A DNA stretch of 12,050 nucleotides from an uncultured Oribacterium sp. (GTDB lineage Bacteria > Bacillota > Clostridia > Lachnospirales > Lachnospiraceae), in assembly GCA_937927445.1 (NCBI GenBank), contig CALAOB010000117.1, positions 1 to 12,050 of the forward strand. The letters run 5' to 3'. This document shows, piece by piece, positions 1 through 7,820 of the stretch; the first letter of the stretch is position 1, and each line of letters begins with the position of its first letter. The position numbers and the translations under genes were made by a program. Under the pieces are notes generated by a model. It was not told the origin of the DNA, did not search any database, and saw only the letters and a program-made list of their open reading frames with translations.

Positions 1-46
1 GAATGCGCGAGGCCCTCTTTCTAATCATATGTTCGTTTTCCTGTGA

Positions 47-1099
47 TCATGCCTCACTGTAGAGCAGCCAGTCGATGGCGCGTTCGAACCAGTCCGCGAT
101 GTGCAGGTCGATGTTCCGTTTCTTTGCCGCTTCAGTGACCTCCTCCGTGGCGAGGCTGAGGCCATGCACGCCCTTCGGATAGAGATGATACTCTACCGGG
201 ATGCCGTGTTCGATGAGCGCATTCACGAGAAGCAGCGAGTTCTGTACCGGCACGGAATTGTCCTCGACGGTCTGCCATACGAAGGTTCGTGGCGTCGATG
301 CGTGCACCTGGGTCTCGAGGGAGAACCAGCGGCGTGCGCGCTCGTAATCGGTATCCTCACCGTACTTCGCGATGAAGTCCTCTCGCTTTCCAAGCAGTCG
401 CTCGAAGCTTCTCGGATGACAGTACTCTCCGGAACTGACGACCGGGTAGCAGAGCATCAGGCCATCCGGACGGAAAAGCTGTGCAGGATCTGCCGACGGC
501 TGATGCAGTTCCTCCAGTACCTCCGTGAAGATCGGATCTCCGTTCCAGTCCGTATCATCGAAGTGAATGCCGATCGAGGCGGAAACATGGGCACCGGCAC
601 TGAAGCCGCAGAGATAGACCGGCTCGTCCGGGAAGAGCGCCCGCGTCTTTCCGATGGCCCAGGCGACCTGCTTCAGCGGGCGGAGTCCGAGGATTTCGCT
701 CTCACAGTCATAGTTGAAGACGAGTGCGCGGAAGCCGTAGGCATTAAAAGCATGGGCGATCGGTTCCCACTCACGGTGGCTGATCCAGCTGTAGCCGCCA
801 CCCGGAATCACGATCACGGTGCCCCGCTGCTTTCCGGCACGTACAGGATGCGGATAGCCTGGAATCGATACGGCATTCACATCTGTATGCACCGCCCGCT
901 CACTGAGCGGCGCAGCGGAATTCTCAGCATTGGCCCCGGAAGAGTGGTGGCCGCGCACCGCGGTGAGGGCATCCGGAAAACCGTCCTGGATGGCCTGTGC
1001 CTGTGCGGCAACATTCAGCGGAAGCCGACCGGCGGAAAGCGTCGCCTCCTGGGCTTCCTCGTAGATCAGTTTTGCATCATATATACCTGTATAGATCAT
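47..1099 (-). CDS. Alpha/beta-hydrolase, esterase/lipase-like (BD-FAE/acetyl-esterase type)
   Basis: Predicted cytoplasmic serine hydrolase of 350 aa; no signal peptide or membrane segment is visible. The fold is shown by an oxyanion-hole motif PGGGYSW (about residues 99-105), the nucleophile elbow GFSAG (165-169, Ser167), an acid in TVEDNSVP (Asp280) and a C-terminal KGVHGLS (His312). This set and order match the alpha/beta-hydrolase esterases that remove acetyl or other acyl groups from sugars or small esters; the substrate cannot be read from the sequence. Residues about 50-75 form a Ser/Ala/Asn-rich low-complexity stretch before the catalytic core. An in-frame ATG exists at 1111, but GGAGGA (1104-1109) overlaps it and sits 4-5 nt before the ATG at 1099, so 1099 is the likelier start. 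The gene lies downstream of the cupin gene on the same strand, but a terminator separates them, so expression may depend on read-through. Confidence 0.85.
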   Translation of the reverse strand: MIYTGIYDAKLIYEEAQEATLSAGRLPLNVAAQAQAIQDGFPDALTAVRGHHSSGANAENSAAPLSERAVHTDVNAVSIPGYPHPVRAGKQRGTVIVIPGGGYSWISHREWEPIAHAFNAYGFRALVFNYDCESEILGLRPLKQVAWAIGKTRALFPDEPVYLCGFSAGAHVSASIGIHFDDTDWNGDPIFTEVLEELHQPSADPAQLFRPDGLMLCYPVVSSGEYCHPRSFERLLGKREDFIAKYGEDTDYERARRWFSLETQVHASTPRTFVWQTVEDNSVPVQNSLLLVNALIEHGIPVEYHLYPKGVHGLSLATEEVTEAAKKRNIDLHIADWFERAIDWLLYSEA

Positions 1100-1103
1100 A
1101 ATT

Positions 1104-1109
1104 TCCTCC
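1104..1109 (-). promoter_or_regulatory. Ribosome binding site that decides the hydrolase start
   Basis: Minus-strand GGAGGA lies 4-5 nt before the ATG at 1099. Part of it would be coding if translation began at the upstream ATG at 1111, which itself has no good Shine-Dalgarno site. The start at 1099 is therefore preferred. Confidence 0.7.
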
Positions 1110-1117
1110 ATCCGATG

Positions 1118-1158
1118 AAAAAATCACGGGGCCTCGACGCTTCGAGGATCTCCGTGAT
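1118..1158 (-). terminator. Intrinsic terminator after the cupin gene
   Basis: On the minus strand a hairpin (arms 1152-1158 and 1123/1124-1129, ATCACGG/CCGTGAT; inner 6-bp stem CCTCGA/TCGAGG at 1132-1137 and 1142-1147, loop 1138-1141) runs directly into six U residues (1123 to 1118). A small asymmetric internal loop separates the two stems. It lies about 40 nt past the cupin stop codon and just upstream of the hydrolase start, so it should end or reduce cupin transcripts before the hydrolase gene. Confidence 0.75.
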
Positions 1159-1195
1159 ATGGTTCAATGCAGTCGCCCGGCAGTGCGTGGTGCAC

Positions 1196-1549
1196 TCAAT
1201 CTTTCACGAAATCCTCGCGATATGGTGTGAAGATGTCGATGAGCTGTCCGGCCTCGAGGCAGATACAGCCGTGCTCGACGCCGTCGGTTTTCAGAAGGGT
1301 ATCGCCCTCGGTGACGATGTGCTTCTCCCCATCAATCGTGAACTCGAACTTGCCGGACTTGATATAGGTGATCTGGGTGTGCGGGTGATGATGAAGCTTG
1401 CCGATGGCGCCCTCATCGAAGGTATTCTCGACGACCATCACGTCATCGGAGTATGCAAGGACGCGCTTCGTGACGCCCTCACCGCCGGACTCAGTGACGA
1501 TGTCCTTATAAAATACCCAACGTTCATTCTTGTGCTCGTGATCTAACAT
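1196..1549 (-). CDS. Cupin-domain protein (single-domain, metal-binding, KdgF-like)
   Basis: A 117-aa single-domain cupin. Cupin motif 1 is seen as H53-H54-H55-P-H57-T-Q59 followed by ITYIKSGKFEFTIDGE (about residues 53-75); motif 2 is EGDTLLKTDGVEHG (about 81-94) with His93. A ligand set of two His, one Gln and a later His is the arrangement known in KdgF-type cupins, which help open or linearise 4,5-unsaturated uronate sugars; many other small cupins share it, so the substrate is open. RBS AAGGGAG lies 8 nt before the ATG. The gene has its own promoter (1603-1631) with a palindrome just downstream of it. No pectin- or uronate-metabolism gene is visible next to it, so the KdgF role is only a structural resemblance. 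Confidence 0.85.
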   Translation of the reverse strand: MLDHEHKNERWVFYKDIVTESGGEGVTKRVLAYSDDVMVVENTFDEGAIGKLHHHPHTQITYIKSGKFEFTIDGEKHIVTEGDTLLKTDGVEHGCICLEAGQLIDIFTPYREDFVKD

Positions 1550-1574
1550 CTGTGGTTCTCCCTTTTCTGCTGTT

Positions 1575-1589
1575 GCGGTCGTCGACCGC
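1575..1589. promoter_or_regulatory. 15-bp palindrome, candidate operator of the cupin gene
   Basis: GCGGTCG-T-CGACCGC is a perfect 7-bp inverted repeat with a one-base centre. It starts about 13 nt downstream of the predicted -10 box of the cupin promoter, so it falls near +8 to +22 of the transcript and before the RBS. That is a usual place for a repressor operator. It could also act as a small hairpin in the leader. Confidence 0.45.
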
Positions 1590-1602
1590 CTGTGATGACT
1601 CT

Positions 1603-1631
1603 ATTTTAGCGCCAGGTGAACCGCTTTACAA
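1603..1631 (-). promoter_or_regulatory. Sigma-A promoter of the cupin gene
   Basis: Minus strand: -35 TTGTAA (1631-1626), a 17-nt spacer, then -10 TAAAAT (1608-1603). Predicted transcription start is near 1596, giving a leader of roughly 47 nt. Both boxes are one or two bases from consensus. Confidence 0.65.
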
Positions 1632-1656
1632 TATACGGATATCAGAGTTTCATTCA

Positions 1657-1887
1657 GCCGAGGCCCGGAGGGCAGCCACCAGAAGCCATACGGAGAGACC
1701 GTGAGGAATCAAAATCGGACCATTAGAACCAGTTGGAGTAATTTTTCCTTAGCACCCTCCGCAACACTGAGTTTTCATAAAGAAAACTCAGTCGTTTGCG
1801 GAGGGCCTACTGGTTCTTATGGTCCGATTTTTGATGGATCCGGTCTCGAAGTACTGTGCTTCTGGTGACTGCCCTCCGGGTCTCGGC
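1657..1887. repeat. 231-bp long interrupted inverted repeat (MITE-like or large hairpin)
   Basis: The two halves are near mirror images. Paired blocks from outside in: 1657-1686 with 1858-1887 (28 of 30 match); 1695-1701 with 1841-1847 (7 of 7); 1708-1733 with 1809-1835 (one mismatch, one extra T); 1755-1764 with 1796-1805 (10 of 10); 1767-1776 with 1782-1791 (10 of 10), with a 5-nt loop at 1777-1781. Unpaired islands interrupt the stem, the largest being 1734-1754 on the left against 3 nt on the right. No ORF worth calling is present and no clear target-site duplication is seen at the edges. It sits 41 nt past the nucleotidase stop codon and 25 bp upstream of the cupin -35 box. It may be a non-autonomous mobile element, a large terminator/3' UTR structure, or a structured RNA. 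Confidence 0.8.
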
Positions 1888-1928
1888 AGGATATCATCAG
1901 CTGTTCTCCGTGTGCTATGATGCGAGTC

Positions 1929-3398
1929 TTATGCCTCCACGACGAGGCGTCCCTCCACTTCCCGTGCGAGGTGCTGGTTCACAGTGATGTACTCCTCGAC
2001 GACATCGCGGGCCGAGGTGGAGAGTACACTGGTCTTGCCGTTTTCCTCCGCCTCCTCGAGGGTGATGTCGAGGAACGGCTTCAGGTTCGTGTAGTGGTAC
2101 TTCTGCATCGCGACGGTGTAGAGACGGTCGGCGTGCAGCGGCTCACCGTCGAGCGTCAGCTCACGGAAGGCCTGGGCGCTTCGGGACCAGACGATGCGCA
2201 TGCCATGCGAGAACTGGTAGAACTCCGTGTGCTCGCCGACGAAGGCATCCTCCCGGAGGATATGCCGGATCATGCGCTCGAGCTGCGTACCGGTCACCTT
2301 CAGCATGAAGACTGCGTCGTCATACGGCAGACACTCAACGAGATCGCCGTAGTGCACCACCGGACCGAGGACCTCGCTTCGAATCGCACCAGAGCCCATC
2401 AGCATGAGGTCGATGGCGAAGCTGTCGCGCATGATATCCGCGATGAGGTTTCCTAGTGAGGTCTCCTGATTGCGCTTCGGATGGGTCAGCTCATGGGCGA
2501 AACGGGTGACGATGCGATCATACTTCTGCGAGGTGACATCGCGGTAGTGCCGGATGAAATTCTCCACCTCGCGGTCACGCGGGCAGTGGCTGTCGTCGAT
2601 CGGGATGATCTGCCAGGTGAAGCTGTCGATGGCGTTCCGGTCGGTATCCACCATGATGTCGAAGCGGCCGATCTGATTCGTGCCCGTACCGGCCTGTACG
2701 ACGTAGATGTCATTGACCTTCGCCGGTGCCTCCGGAAGCGTATGGCTGTGGCCGCCGATGATGATGTCCACGCCCCAGTCCGGGTCCAGCATCTCGGCGA
2801 GCTTCTTATCCTCCTCGAAGAAGCCGATGTGCGTGAGGAGCACGGTGAAGTCGATATCGATGGCATTGTACGCGTTACAGATGTTGCCGACCTCATGCGC
2901 GGCTTCCGCGATATCGACGAAGGAGCCGATCAGCTCGTCACTCTTCGTGGCGGCGAGGACCTCCTCGGTGATGATGCCGATGAAAAGAATCTTCATGCCG
3001 TCGAGCTTCGCGATCCAGTATGGCCGGAACATACGGCGGCCGTTCGACTTGATGTGGAGATTTGCATTGATGATCGGGAAGTCGGCGCACTTTTCGAGGA
3101 AAAGGAGATGCGCGAGCCCGTAGTCGACCTCGTGGTTTCCGATGGTTGCGACATCCGGTCCGACCAGGTTCATGATGCCGATCGTGGAGGTGCCCTTATA
3201 CTCCGAATCGATGACACTGCCACGGAACATGTCGCCCGCGACGGCATAGATCACATTCCGCTCCTCCCGGCGGACCTTATTGACATAGCCGGAGAGCAGT
3301 GACACACCACCCACCAGCTTCTCGTCGATCTCCTCCTCGAGGAAATCACCATGCATATCGTTCGAATGCAGAATCGTCAGCTTCTTCAGGTTCTTCAT
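1929..3398 (-). CDS. Bifunctional metallophosphatase/5'-nucleotidase, cytoplasmic
   Basis: A 489-aa protein of the 5'-nucleotidase/UshA/YunD superfamily, which hydrolyses nucleoside monophosphates or related phosphoesters with a two-metal centre. N-terminal metallophosphatase domain: SNDMHGD (Asp14, His16), GDMFRGS (Asp56), GNHEVDYG (87-94), TH190, GGHSHT (215-220). C-terminal 5'-nucleotidase domain: ETSLGNLIADIM (about 312-323), GSGAIR (335-340), GDLVECLPYDD (351-361) and VTGTQLERM (368-376). The start at 3398 is chosen because AAAGGAGG lies 6 nt before it; the longer in-frame reading to 3575 adds 59 residues encoded by AT-rich, promoter-like DNA. No signal peptide or C-terminal anchor is seen, unlike secreted UshA/NT5E relatives, so it should act in the cytoplasm. 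It is a single gene, transcribed divergently from sbcD, and ends next to the long inverted repeat. Confidence 0.9.
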   Translation of the reverse strand: MKNLKKLTILHSNDMHGDFLEEEIDEKLVGGVSLLSGYVNKVRREERNVIYAVAGDMFRGSVIDSEYKGTSTIGIMNLVGPDVATIGNHEVDYGLAHLLFLEKCADFPIINANLHIKSNGRRMFRPYWIAKLDGMKILFIGIITEEVLAATKSDELIGSFVDIAEAAHEVGNICNAYNAIDIDFTVLLTHIGFFEEDKKLAEMLDPDWGVDIIIGGHSHTLPEAPAKVNDIYVVQAGTGTNQIGRFDIMVDTDRNAIDSFTWQIIPIDDSHCPRDREVENFIRHYRDVTSQKYDRIVTRFAHELTHPKRNQETSLGNLIADIMRDSFAIDLMLMGSGAIRSEVLGPVVHYGDLVECLPYDDAVFMLKVTGTQLERMIRHILREDAFVGEHTEFYQFSHGMRIVWSRSAQAFRELTLDGEPLHADRLYTVAMQKYHYTNLKPFLDITLEEAEENGKTSVLSTSARDVVEEYITVNQHLAREVEGRLVVEA

Positions 3399-3688
3399 AA
3401 AGCGCCTCCTTTCTTCGGCGGTCATTGCAGATATATATTTATAGTATAACTTATAAATAGTATTAAATGTTTTTATTTTAATGAAATGAGCGGCGGAAAA
3501 TATAAAATGCAGGCGATTGTAACGGTTCTGTGAATGATATTGAAAAATAAGGGCACAATATCCCTGAATTGTCAAAACTGAAAATCATTCCTTGATATAG
3601 GAAAAATCATTTATAATAAAATACGTGTGAAAGCTTACCAGCTTAATGTCAGTGGCTGTAAATAGGATAGTGCTCGAAAGGATTTACC
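3399..3688. promoter_or_regulatory. AT-rich divergent promoter region, nucleotidase and sbcDC
   Basis: This 290-bp gap between divergent genes is far richer in A+T than the flanking genes and holds no convincing ORF. For sbcD a TATAAT -10 box is at 3612-3617; the nearby TTGATA (3592-3597) is only 14 nt upstream, so the true -35 is unclear. For the nucleotidase, a minus-strand TATACT is at 3448-3443, with no good -35. Two copies of AAAATCATT lie at about 3581-3589 and 3603-3611. No GAAC-N4-GTTC (LexA-type) box was found. Confidence 0.45.
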
Positions 3689-4960
3689 ATGAAATTCATC
3701 CATCTCGCGGATCTTCATATCGGGAAGCGCGTCAATGCGTTTCCGATGCTGGAGGATCAGCGTTACATTCTGAAACAGATTCTCACGATCCTGCGCGAGG
3801 AGCAGCCGGACGGTGGCGTCATCCTCGCGGGCGATATCTACGATAAGGCGATCCCGAGCGCGGAGGCGGTCGAGCTCTTCGACGAGTTCCTGTATCAGCT
3901 CGCCGCGCTTAGGCTGCGCGTCTTTATCATCGCGGGCAACCACGACTCACCGGAGCGCATCGCCTTCGGCAACCGTCTCATGGACCGTTCCGGCATCTAC
4001 CTCTCGCCGGTGTACGACGGCCACGTGAAGTGCATCCGCTGCCTCGATGAGTCTGCGTCTGGCACGCCGCCGGTCGATGTCTACCTCCTGCCGTTCCTGA
4101 AGCCGGCCAATGTCCGTCGCTTCTATCCGGAGGAGACCATCGAGAGCTACACGGATGCCATGCGGGTCGCGATCGCGCACATGGACATCGACCCGACGCA
4201 CCGGAATCTCCTTGTGACGCATCAGTTCGTGACCGGTGCGAGCCGCTCCGACTCGGAGGACATCTCCGTCGGCGGCACCGATAACGTCGACGCGTCCGTA
4301 TTCGCGCCGTTTGATTACGTGGCGCTCGGGCACCTGCACGGACCACAGCAGGTCCGCTTCCAGCCGGCACCCGAGGAGGATGCTGCTGATCAGGATGCGA
4401 ACCTGGCAGCATCCTCAGCCGACCGTTCAGAAAGCCCCGCATCGGCGGTAGAGCGCGCGAGCGCCGGCCCGGTGATCCGTTACGCCGGCACCCCGCTGAA
4501 ATACAGCTTCTCGGAGGCGCGCCATCACAAGTCCGTGACGGTCGTCGAGATCGGAGAGAAGAAAGCCGACGGCGTGGTGGACATCTGCATTGGCACACGG
4601 GAGCTCCTGCCGCTGCACGACATGCGGGAGATCCGCGGCAGCTATGAGGAACTCACGCTGCGCGCGAACTACGAGGGCACGGCGACGGACGACTACATCC
4701 ACGCGACGCTTACCGACGAGATCGAGGTTCCGGATGCGGCGCGGCACCTGCAGGTGATTTACCCGAACCTGATGAAGCTTGACTACGATAATGCGCGGAC
4801 GCGCGGGCAGGGCAGCGAGCGCCTGGAGCTCGAGCAGCTCGAGGAGAAGTCCCCGCTCGACCTGTTTTCGGAGCTCTTCGAGAAGCAGAACCATAAGGAC
4901 ATGACGGAGGAGCAGGCGCGTTACGTGCAGGCGCAGATGGAGAAGATCTGGGAGGAATAG
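3689..4960 (+). CDS. sbcD: Exonuclease SbcCD subunit D (Mre11-like nuclease)
   Basis: Nuclease subunit of the SbcCD complex, which cleaves DNA hairpins and trims or opens blocked double-strand ends; manganese-dependent in characterised members. The 423-aa length is typical. Metallophosphoesterase motifs are intact: LADLHIG (Asp8, His10), AGDIYD (Asp49), AGNHDSPER (83-90), VTHQF (His178) and GHLHGPQ (214-220), followed by IRYAGTPLKYSFSE (263-276), the usual SbcD capping-domain signature. Between GHLHGPQ and this signature is a run of about 38 residues (224-261) rich in Ala, Ser, Asp and Glu that most SbcD proteins lack. RBS AAAGGA is 6 nt before the ATG. The stop codon is one base before the sbcC ATG, so the two are translationally coupled. 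Confidence 0.95.
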   Translation: MKFIHLADLHIGKRVNAFPMLEDQRYILKQILTILREEQPDGGVILAGDIYDKAIPSAEAVELFDEFLYQLAALRLRVFIIAGNHDSPERIAFGNRLMDRSGIYLSPVYDGHVKCIRCLDESASGTPPVDVYLLPFLKPANVRRFYPEETIESYTDAMRVAIAHMDIDPTHRNLLVTHQFVTGASRSDSEDISVGGTDNVDASVFAPFDYVALGHLHGPQQVRFQPAPEEDAADQDANLAASSADRSESPASAVERASAGPVIRYAGTPLKYSFSEARHHKSVTVVEIGEKKADGVVDICIGTRELLPLHDMREIRGSYEELTLRANYEGTATDDYIHATLTDEIEVPDAARHLQVIYPNLMKLDYDNARTRGQGSERLELEQLEEKSPLDLFSELFEKQNHKDMTEEQARYVQAQMEKIWEE

Positions 4961-4961
4961 A

Positions 4962-7742
4962 ATGCGACCACTGAAATTAAAGCTGTCCGCCTTCGGACCG
5001 TATAAGGGCGTGACGGACATCGATATGGAAAAGCTCGGCGAGAGCGGGCTCTACCTCATCACGGGCGACACGGGCGCGGGCAAGACCACGATCTTCGACG
5101 CGATCACCTTTGCCCTCTTCGGCGAGGCCTCGAGCGAGAACCGGACCGCCGGGATGCTGCGCTCGAAGTACGCGGAGCCGGAGACCCCGACGGAGGTCGA
5201 GATGTGCTTCCGTTACCGTGGACAGGACTATGCCGTGAAGCGAAATCCGGAGTACGAGCGCCCGGCGAAGCGCGGGGGCGGCACGACGATCCAGAAGGCG
5301 GACGCAGAGCTCACGCTGCCGGACGGCGCGGTGTTCACGAAGCCGCGGGAGGTCGACCGGAAGATCCTCGAGATTCTCGGTGTCAACCATCAGCAGTTCT
5401 CACAGATCGCGATGATCGCGCAGGGCGACTTCCTGAAGCTGCTGCTCGCGGATACGAAGGAGCGCCAGGAAATCTTCCGGAAGCTCTTCGAGACCGAGCA
5501 CTACAAGGCGCTGCAGATGCAGATCCTGAGCGATGCGAAGCGGCTCTTCGTCGAAAAGGAGGATGCGCGGAAGGCCATCGAGCACTATGTGCAGTCCACG
5601 ACGGCGGATCCGCTGAGCCCGCTCTCCCTCGAGCTTGCGCAGGCGCATCAGGGGGCAATGCTGACGGCGGACGTGCTGTCCCTCCTCGAAAGGATCATCG
5701 CGGACGACGAGACGCGTCGCGGACAGCTCGAGACGGAAATCAGCGAGGCGGGCGCGGCGCTCGAAAAGATCAGCGGACACCTCACGGCGATCGGAGCCTA
5801 TCAGAAGCTGCAATCGGACCTCGGGCGAACGAAAGCGCAGCTTCAGGAGGCGGAGCCGAAGCTCCGTGTGCTGCAGAAAAACTATGAAGCGGAGCAGGCC
5901 CGGGAGCCGGAACGAAAAGAACTGGAGCGCCGGATCACTGTGCTTACGGAGCTGCTTCCGCAGTATGCGGAGCTCGGAACACGCATGAAACTGCAGACGA
6001 CACGGGAGCAGCAGCTGAACCGGATCCGAACAGAACAGAAGATGCGTACCCTGCAGCAGGAGACATCGAAGCAGCAGCTCGAAGCATCGAAGCAGGAGCT
6101 GCAGACCCTCGGAAACGTGGATGCGCTGCTTGCGACGAAGACCGCGGAGCAGGCAGAGAATACACGAAAACGCAATGAGCTGCATACATTGACGAAGCTT
6201 TTTGCGGCGCTGAAAGACAAAAGCCGGATGTATGCGAATGCACAGAAGGCTTTCGAACTGGCTTTTTCGAAGTATGAAGAGGCAGATGCTTCCTATAAAA
6301 ACTGCAACCGGGCGTTTCTCTGTGAGCAGGCCGGTATTCTGGCGAGCAGTCTGAAGCCGGGCGATGCCTGTCCGGTCTGTGGGCATGTCATCACCGCGGA
6401 GAGCCATCTGGCGACACTCTCTGCGGCGGCACCGACGGAAGCGGATGTGCAGGCGGCACAGAAACGCGCGGATCAGTTGCGACGGGATGCAGAGGAAAAA
6501 AGCGGCACGGCAAAAGGGCTTCGTGGAGAATATCAGGGAGCAGCCCAGCATGTGCTGCAGCAGTGTGCGACACTTTTCGGCGAAATGAAGGATCTGAACT
6601 TCGCGTATCAGCGGGTGACGGAAGCCAGTACGACGCTCTCAGAGGAGGCGACGGCACTGACGGCGACGGTGAAGGAACTGACGGGAAGAGCCAGTCGAAA
6701 GAAAACGCTGGAGCAGCAGATTCCGGACGCAGAGCAGAAGCTTGCGGCGCTGAATGATGAGATTCAGAAGGCTGAGGCGCAGCAGATCGAGCTTCAGACG
6801 GCCTTTACGGCAGGTGCTGCTGAGATGGAAGAGCGCCGCGCGAAGCTTCCGTTTGCATCCGAAAAGGAGGCACAGGCGGAAATTGTGCGACTTGAAGAAC
6901 TGGAGAGGAAGGCGAAGGCGGACTTCCGGCAGGCAGAGCAGGATGTACGTGCGGCTGCAGAAAATATCGCTGAGCTCCGCGGTTCGCTGCAGAAGCTCGA
7001 GGAGCAGGCGAAGACGGCCGAAGGCGCGCAGTATGATGCTGAAGCCGAGCGGGCGGAGCAGACCAGACTCAGCGGTCTCCGGCAGCAGCGGCGGGCGGAG
7101 GCCGATGGCGTCATTGCCCGTATAGAGAATAATAAGGCACGGCTTACACGGATCAAGGATGGTGCAGCGCAGCTCAGCGAGAAGGAGCGGCACTATGCCT
7201 GGATGAGCGAGCTCTCGAACACCGCGAACGGCACCGTGGCCGGCAGCGAGAAGATGACGCTCGAGACTTATATCCAGACGACCTACTTCGACCGTATCCT
7301 CCGACGGGCGAACACGCGCCTCATGATCATGAGTGATGCGCAGTATGAGCTCGTGCGCCGGAAGAGCGCCGAGAATCTGAAGGCACAGTCGGGCCTCGAG
7401 CTCGATGTGCTCGACCACTATAACGGGACGCTTCGTTCGGTGAAGACGCTTTCGGGCGGCGAGTCCTTCAAGGCCTCGCTCAGCCTCGCCCTCGGCTTAA
7501 GCGACGAGATCAGCTCGAGCGTCGGCGGCATCCGCCTCGACACCATGTTCGTCGATGAGGGCTTCGGTTCCCTCGACGAGGATTCACTGCATGCGGCGAT
7601 CCAGGCGCTCGCGGAGCTCACCGAGGGCCATCGCCTCGTCGGCATCATCTCCCATGTCGGAGAGCTGAAGCAGCAGATCGATAAGCAGCTCGTCGTCACG
7701 AAGGAACGCGCCGGCGGCAGCCAGGTCGAGGTGATTGCCTGA
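4962..7742 (+). CDS. sbcC: Exonuclease SbcCD subunit C (Rad50-like SMC ATPase)
   Basis: ATPase and coiled-coil subunit of SbcCD; it clamps DNA and gates the SbcD nuclease. The order of parts is complete: N-terminal ATPase lobe with Walker A GDTGAGKT (35-42) and Q-loop region FSQIAMIAQGDFLKLL (about 146-161); long Glu/Ala/Gln/Leu/Arg-rich coiled coil (roughly 180-460); zinc hook CPVC (470-473); returning coil (roughly 480-750); C-terminal lobe with ABC signature LSGGES (830-835), Walker B LDTMFVDE (859-866) and D-loop SLDE (870-873). At 926 aa it is rather short for the family (E. coli SbcC is about 1,050), consistent with shorter coils. The start at 4962 overlaps the sbcD RBS context: GGGAGGA lies at the very end of sbcD. 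Leucine codons are mostly CTC in the ATPase lobes and more often CTG in the coil. Confidence 0.95.
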   Translation: MRPLKLKLSAFGPYKGVTDIDMEKLGESGLYLITGDTGAGKTTIFDAITFALFGEASSENRTAGMLRSKYAEPETPTEVEMCFRYRGQDYAVKRNPEYERPAKRGGGTTIQKADAELTLPDGAVFTKPREVDRKILEILGVNHQQFSQIAMIAQGDFLKLLLADTKERQEIFRKLFETEHYKALQMQILSDAKRLFVEKEDARKAIEHYVQSTTADPLSPLSLELAQAHQGAMLTADVLSLLERIIADDETRRGQLETEISEAGAALEKISGHLTAIGAYQKLQSDLGRTKAQLQEAEPKLRVLQKNYEAEQAREPERKELERRITVLTELLPQYAELGTRMKLQTTREQQLNRIRTEQKMRTLQQETSKQQLEASKQELQTLGNVDALLATKTAEQAENTRKRNELHTLTKLFAALKDKSRMYANAQKAFELAFSKYEEADASYKNCNRAFLCEQAGILASSLKPGDACPVCGHVITAESHLATLSAAAPTEADVQAAQKRADQLRRDAEEKSGTAKGLRGEYQGAAQHVLQQCATLFGEMKDLNFAYQRVTEASTTLSEEATALTATVKELTGRASRKKTLEQQIPDAEQKLAALNDEIQKAEAQQIELQTAFTAGAAEMEERRAKLPFASEKEAQAEIVRLEELERKAKADFRQAEQDVRAAAENIAELRGSLQKLEEQAKTAEGAQYDAEAERAEQTRLSGLRQQRRAEADGVIARIENNKARLTRIKDGAAQLSEKERHYAWMSELSNTANGTVAGSEKMTLETYIQTTYFDRILRRANTRLMIMSDAQYELVRRKSAENLKAQSGLELDVLDHYNGTLRSVKTLSGGESFKASLSLALGLSDEISSSVGGIRLDTMFVDEGFGSLDEDSLHAAIQALAELTEGHRLVGIISHVGELKQQIDKQLVVTKERAGGSQVEVIA

Positions 7743-7820
7743 GAACCTTTCAGAAGCTGTGTTTACCGACTTCAGTGAAAATCATTTATTAATGAACAGA
7801 AATAGGAAATAACGTCGGCT

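Noticed and set aside
101..1546. Plus-strand open frame of 481 codons across the hydrolase and cupin genes
   Set aside because: It lies antisense to two proteins with clear motifs, spans their terminator, has no RBS and shows no recognisable domain. It is a by-product of GC-rich codon use.
1657..1887. CRISPR array or riboswitch in the inverted-repeat region
   Set aside because: There are no direct repeats with regular spacers, and no known riboswitch core was recognised; the symmetry is purely inverted.
1637..1896. GGATATCA as a target-site duplication around the long inverted repeat
   Set aside because: The left copy is 12 bp outside the repeat edge while the right is 1 bp outside, and the core is itself palindromic, so a duplication is not supported.
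3399..3575. N-terminal extension of the nucleotidase by 59 residues
   Set aside because: The extra codons are AT-rich, overlap the promoter region and place a near-perfect RBS inside the gene; the start at 3398 fits the family. The hydrophobic look of the extension is not a proper signal peptide.
5400..7418. Minus-strand open frames of 383 and 259 codons opposite sbcC
   Set aside because: Leu/Arg/Cys-rich shadows of the coiled-coil codons; no RBS or motif.
3580..7792. TGAAAATCATT-like repeats on both sides of sbcDC (about 3579-3589, 3602-3612 and 7776-7788)
   Set aside because: Eleven or fewer shared bases in AT-rich DNA are expected by chance, and no attachment-site or element structure goes with them.
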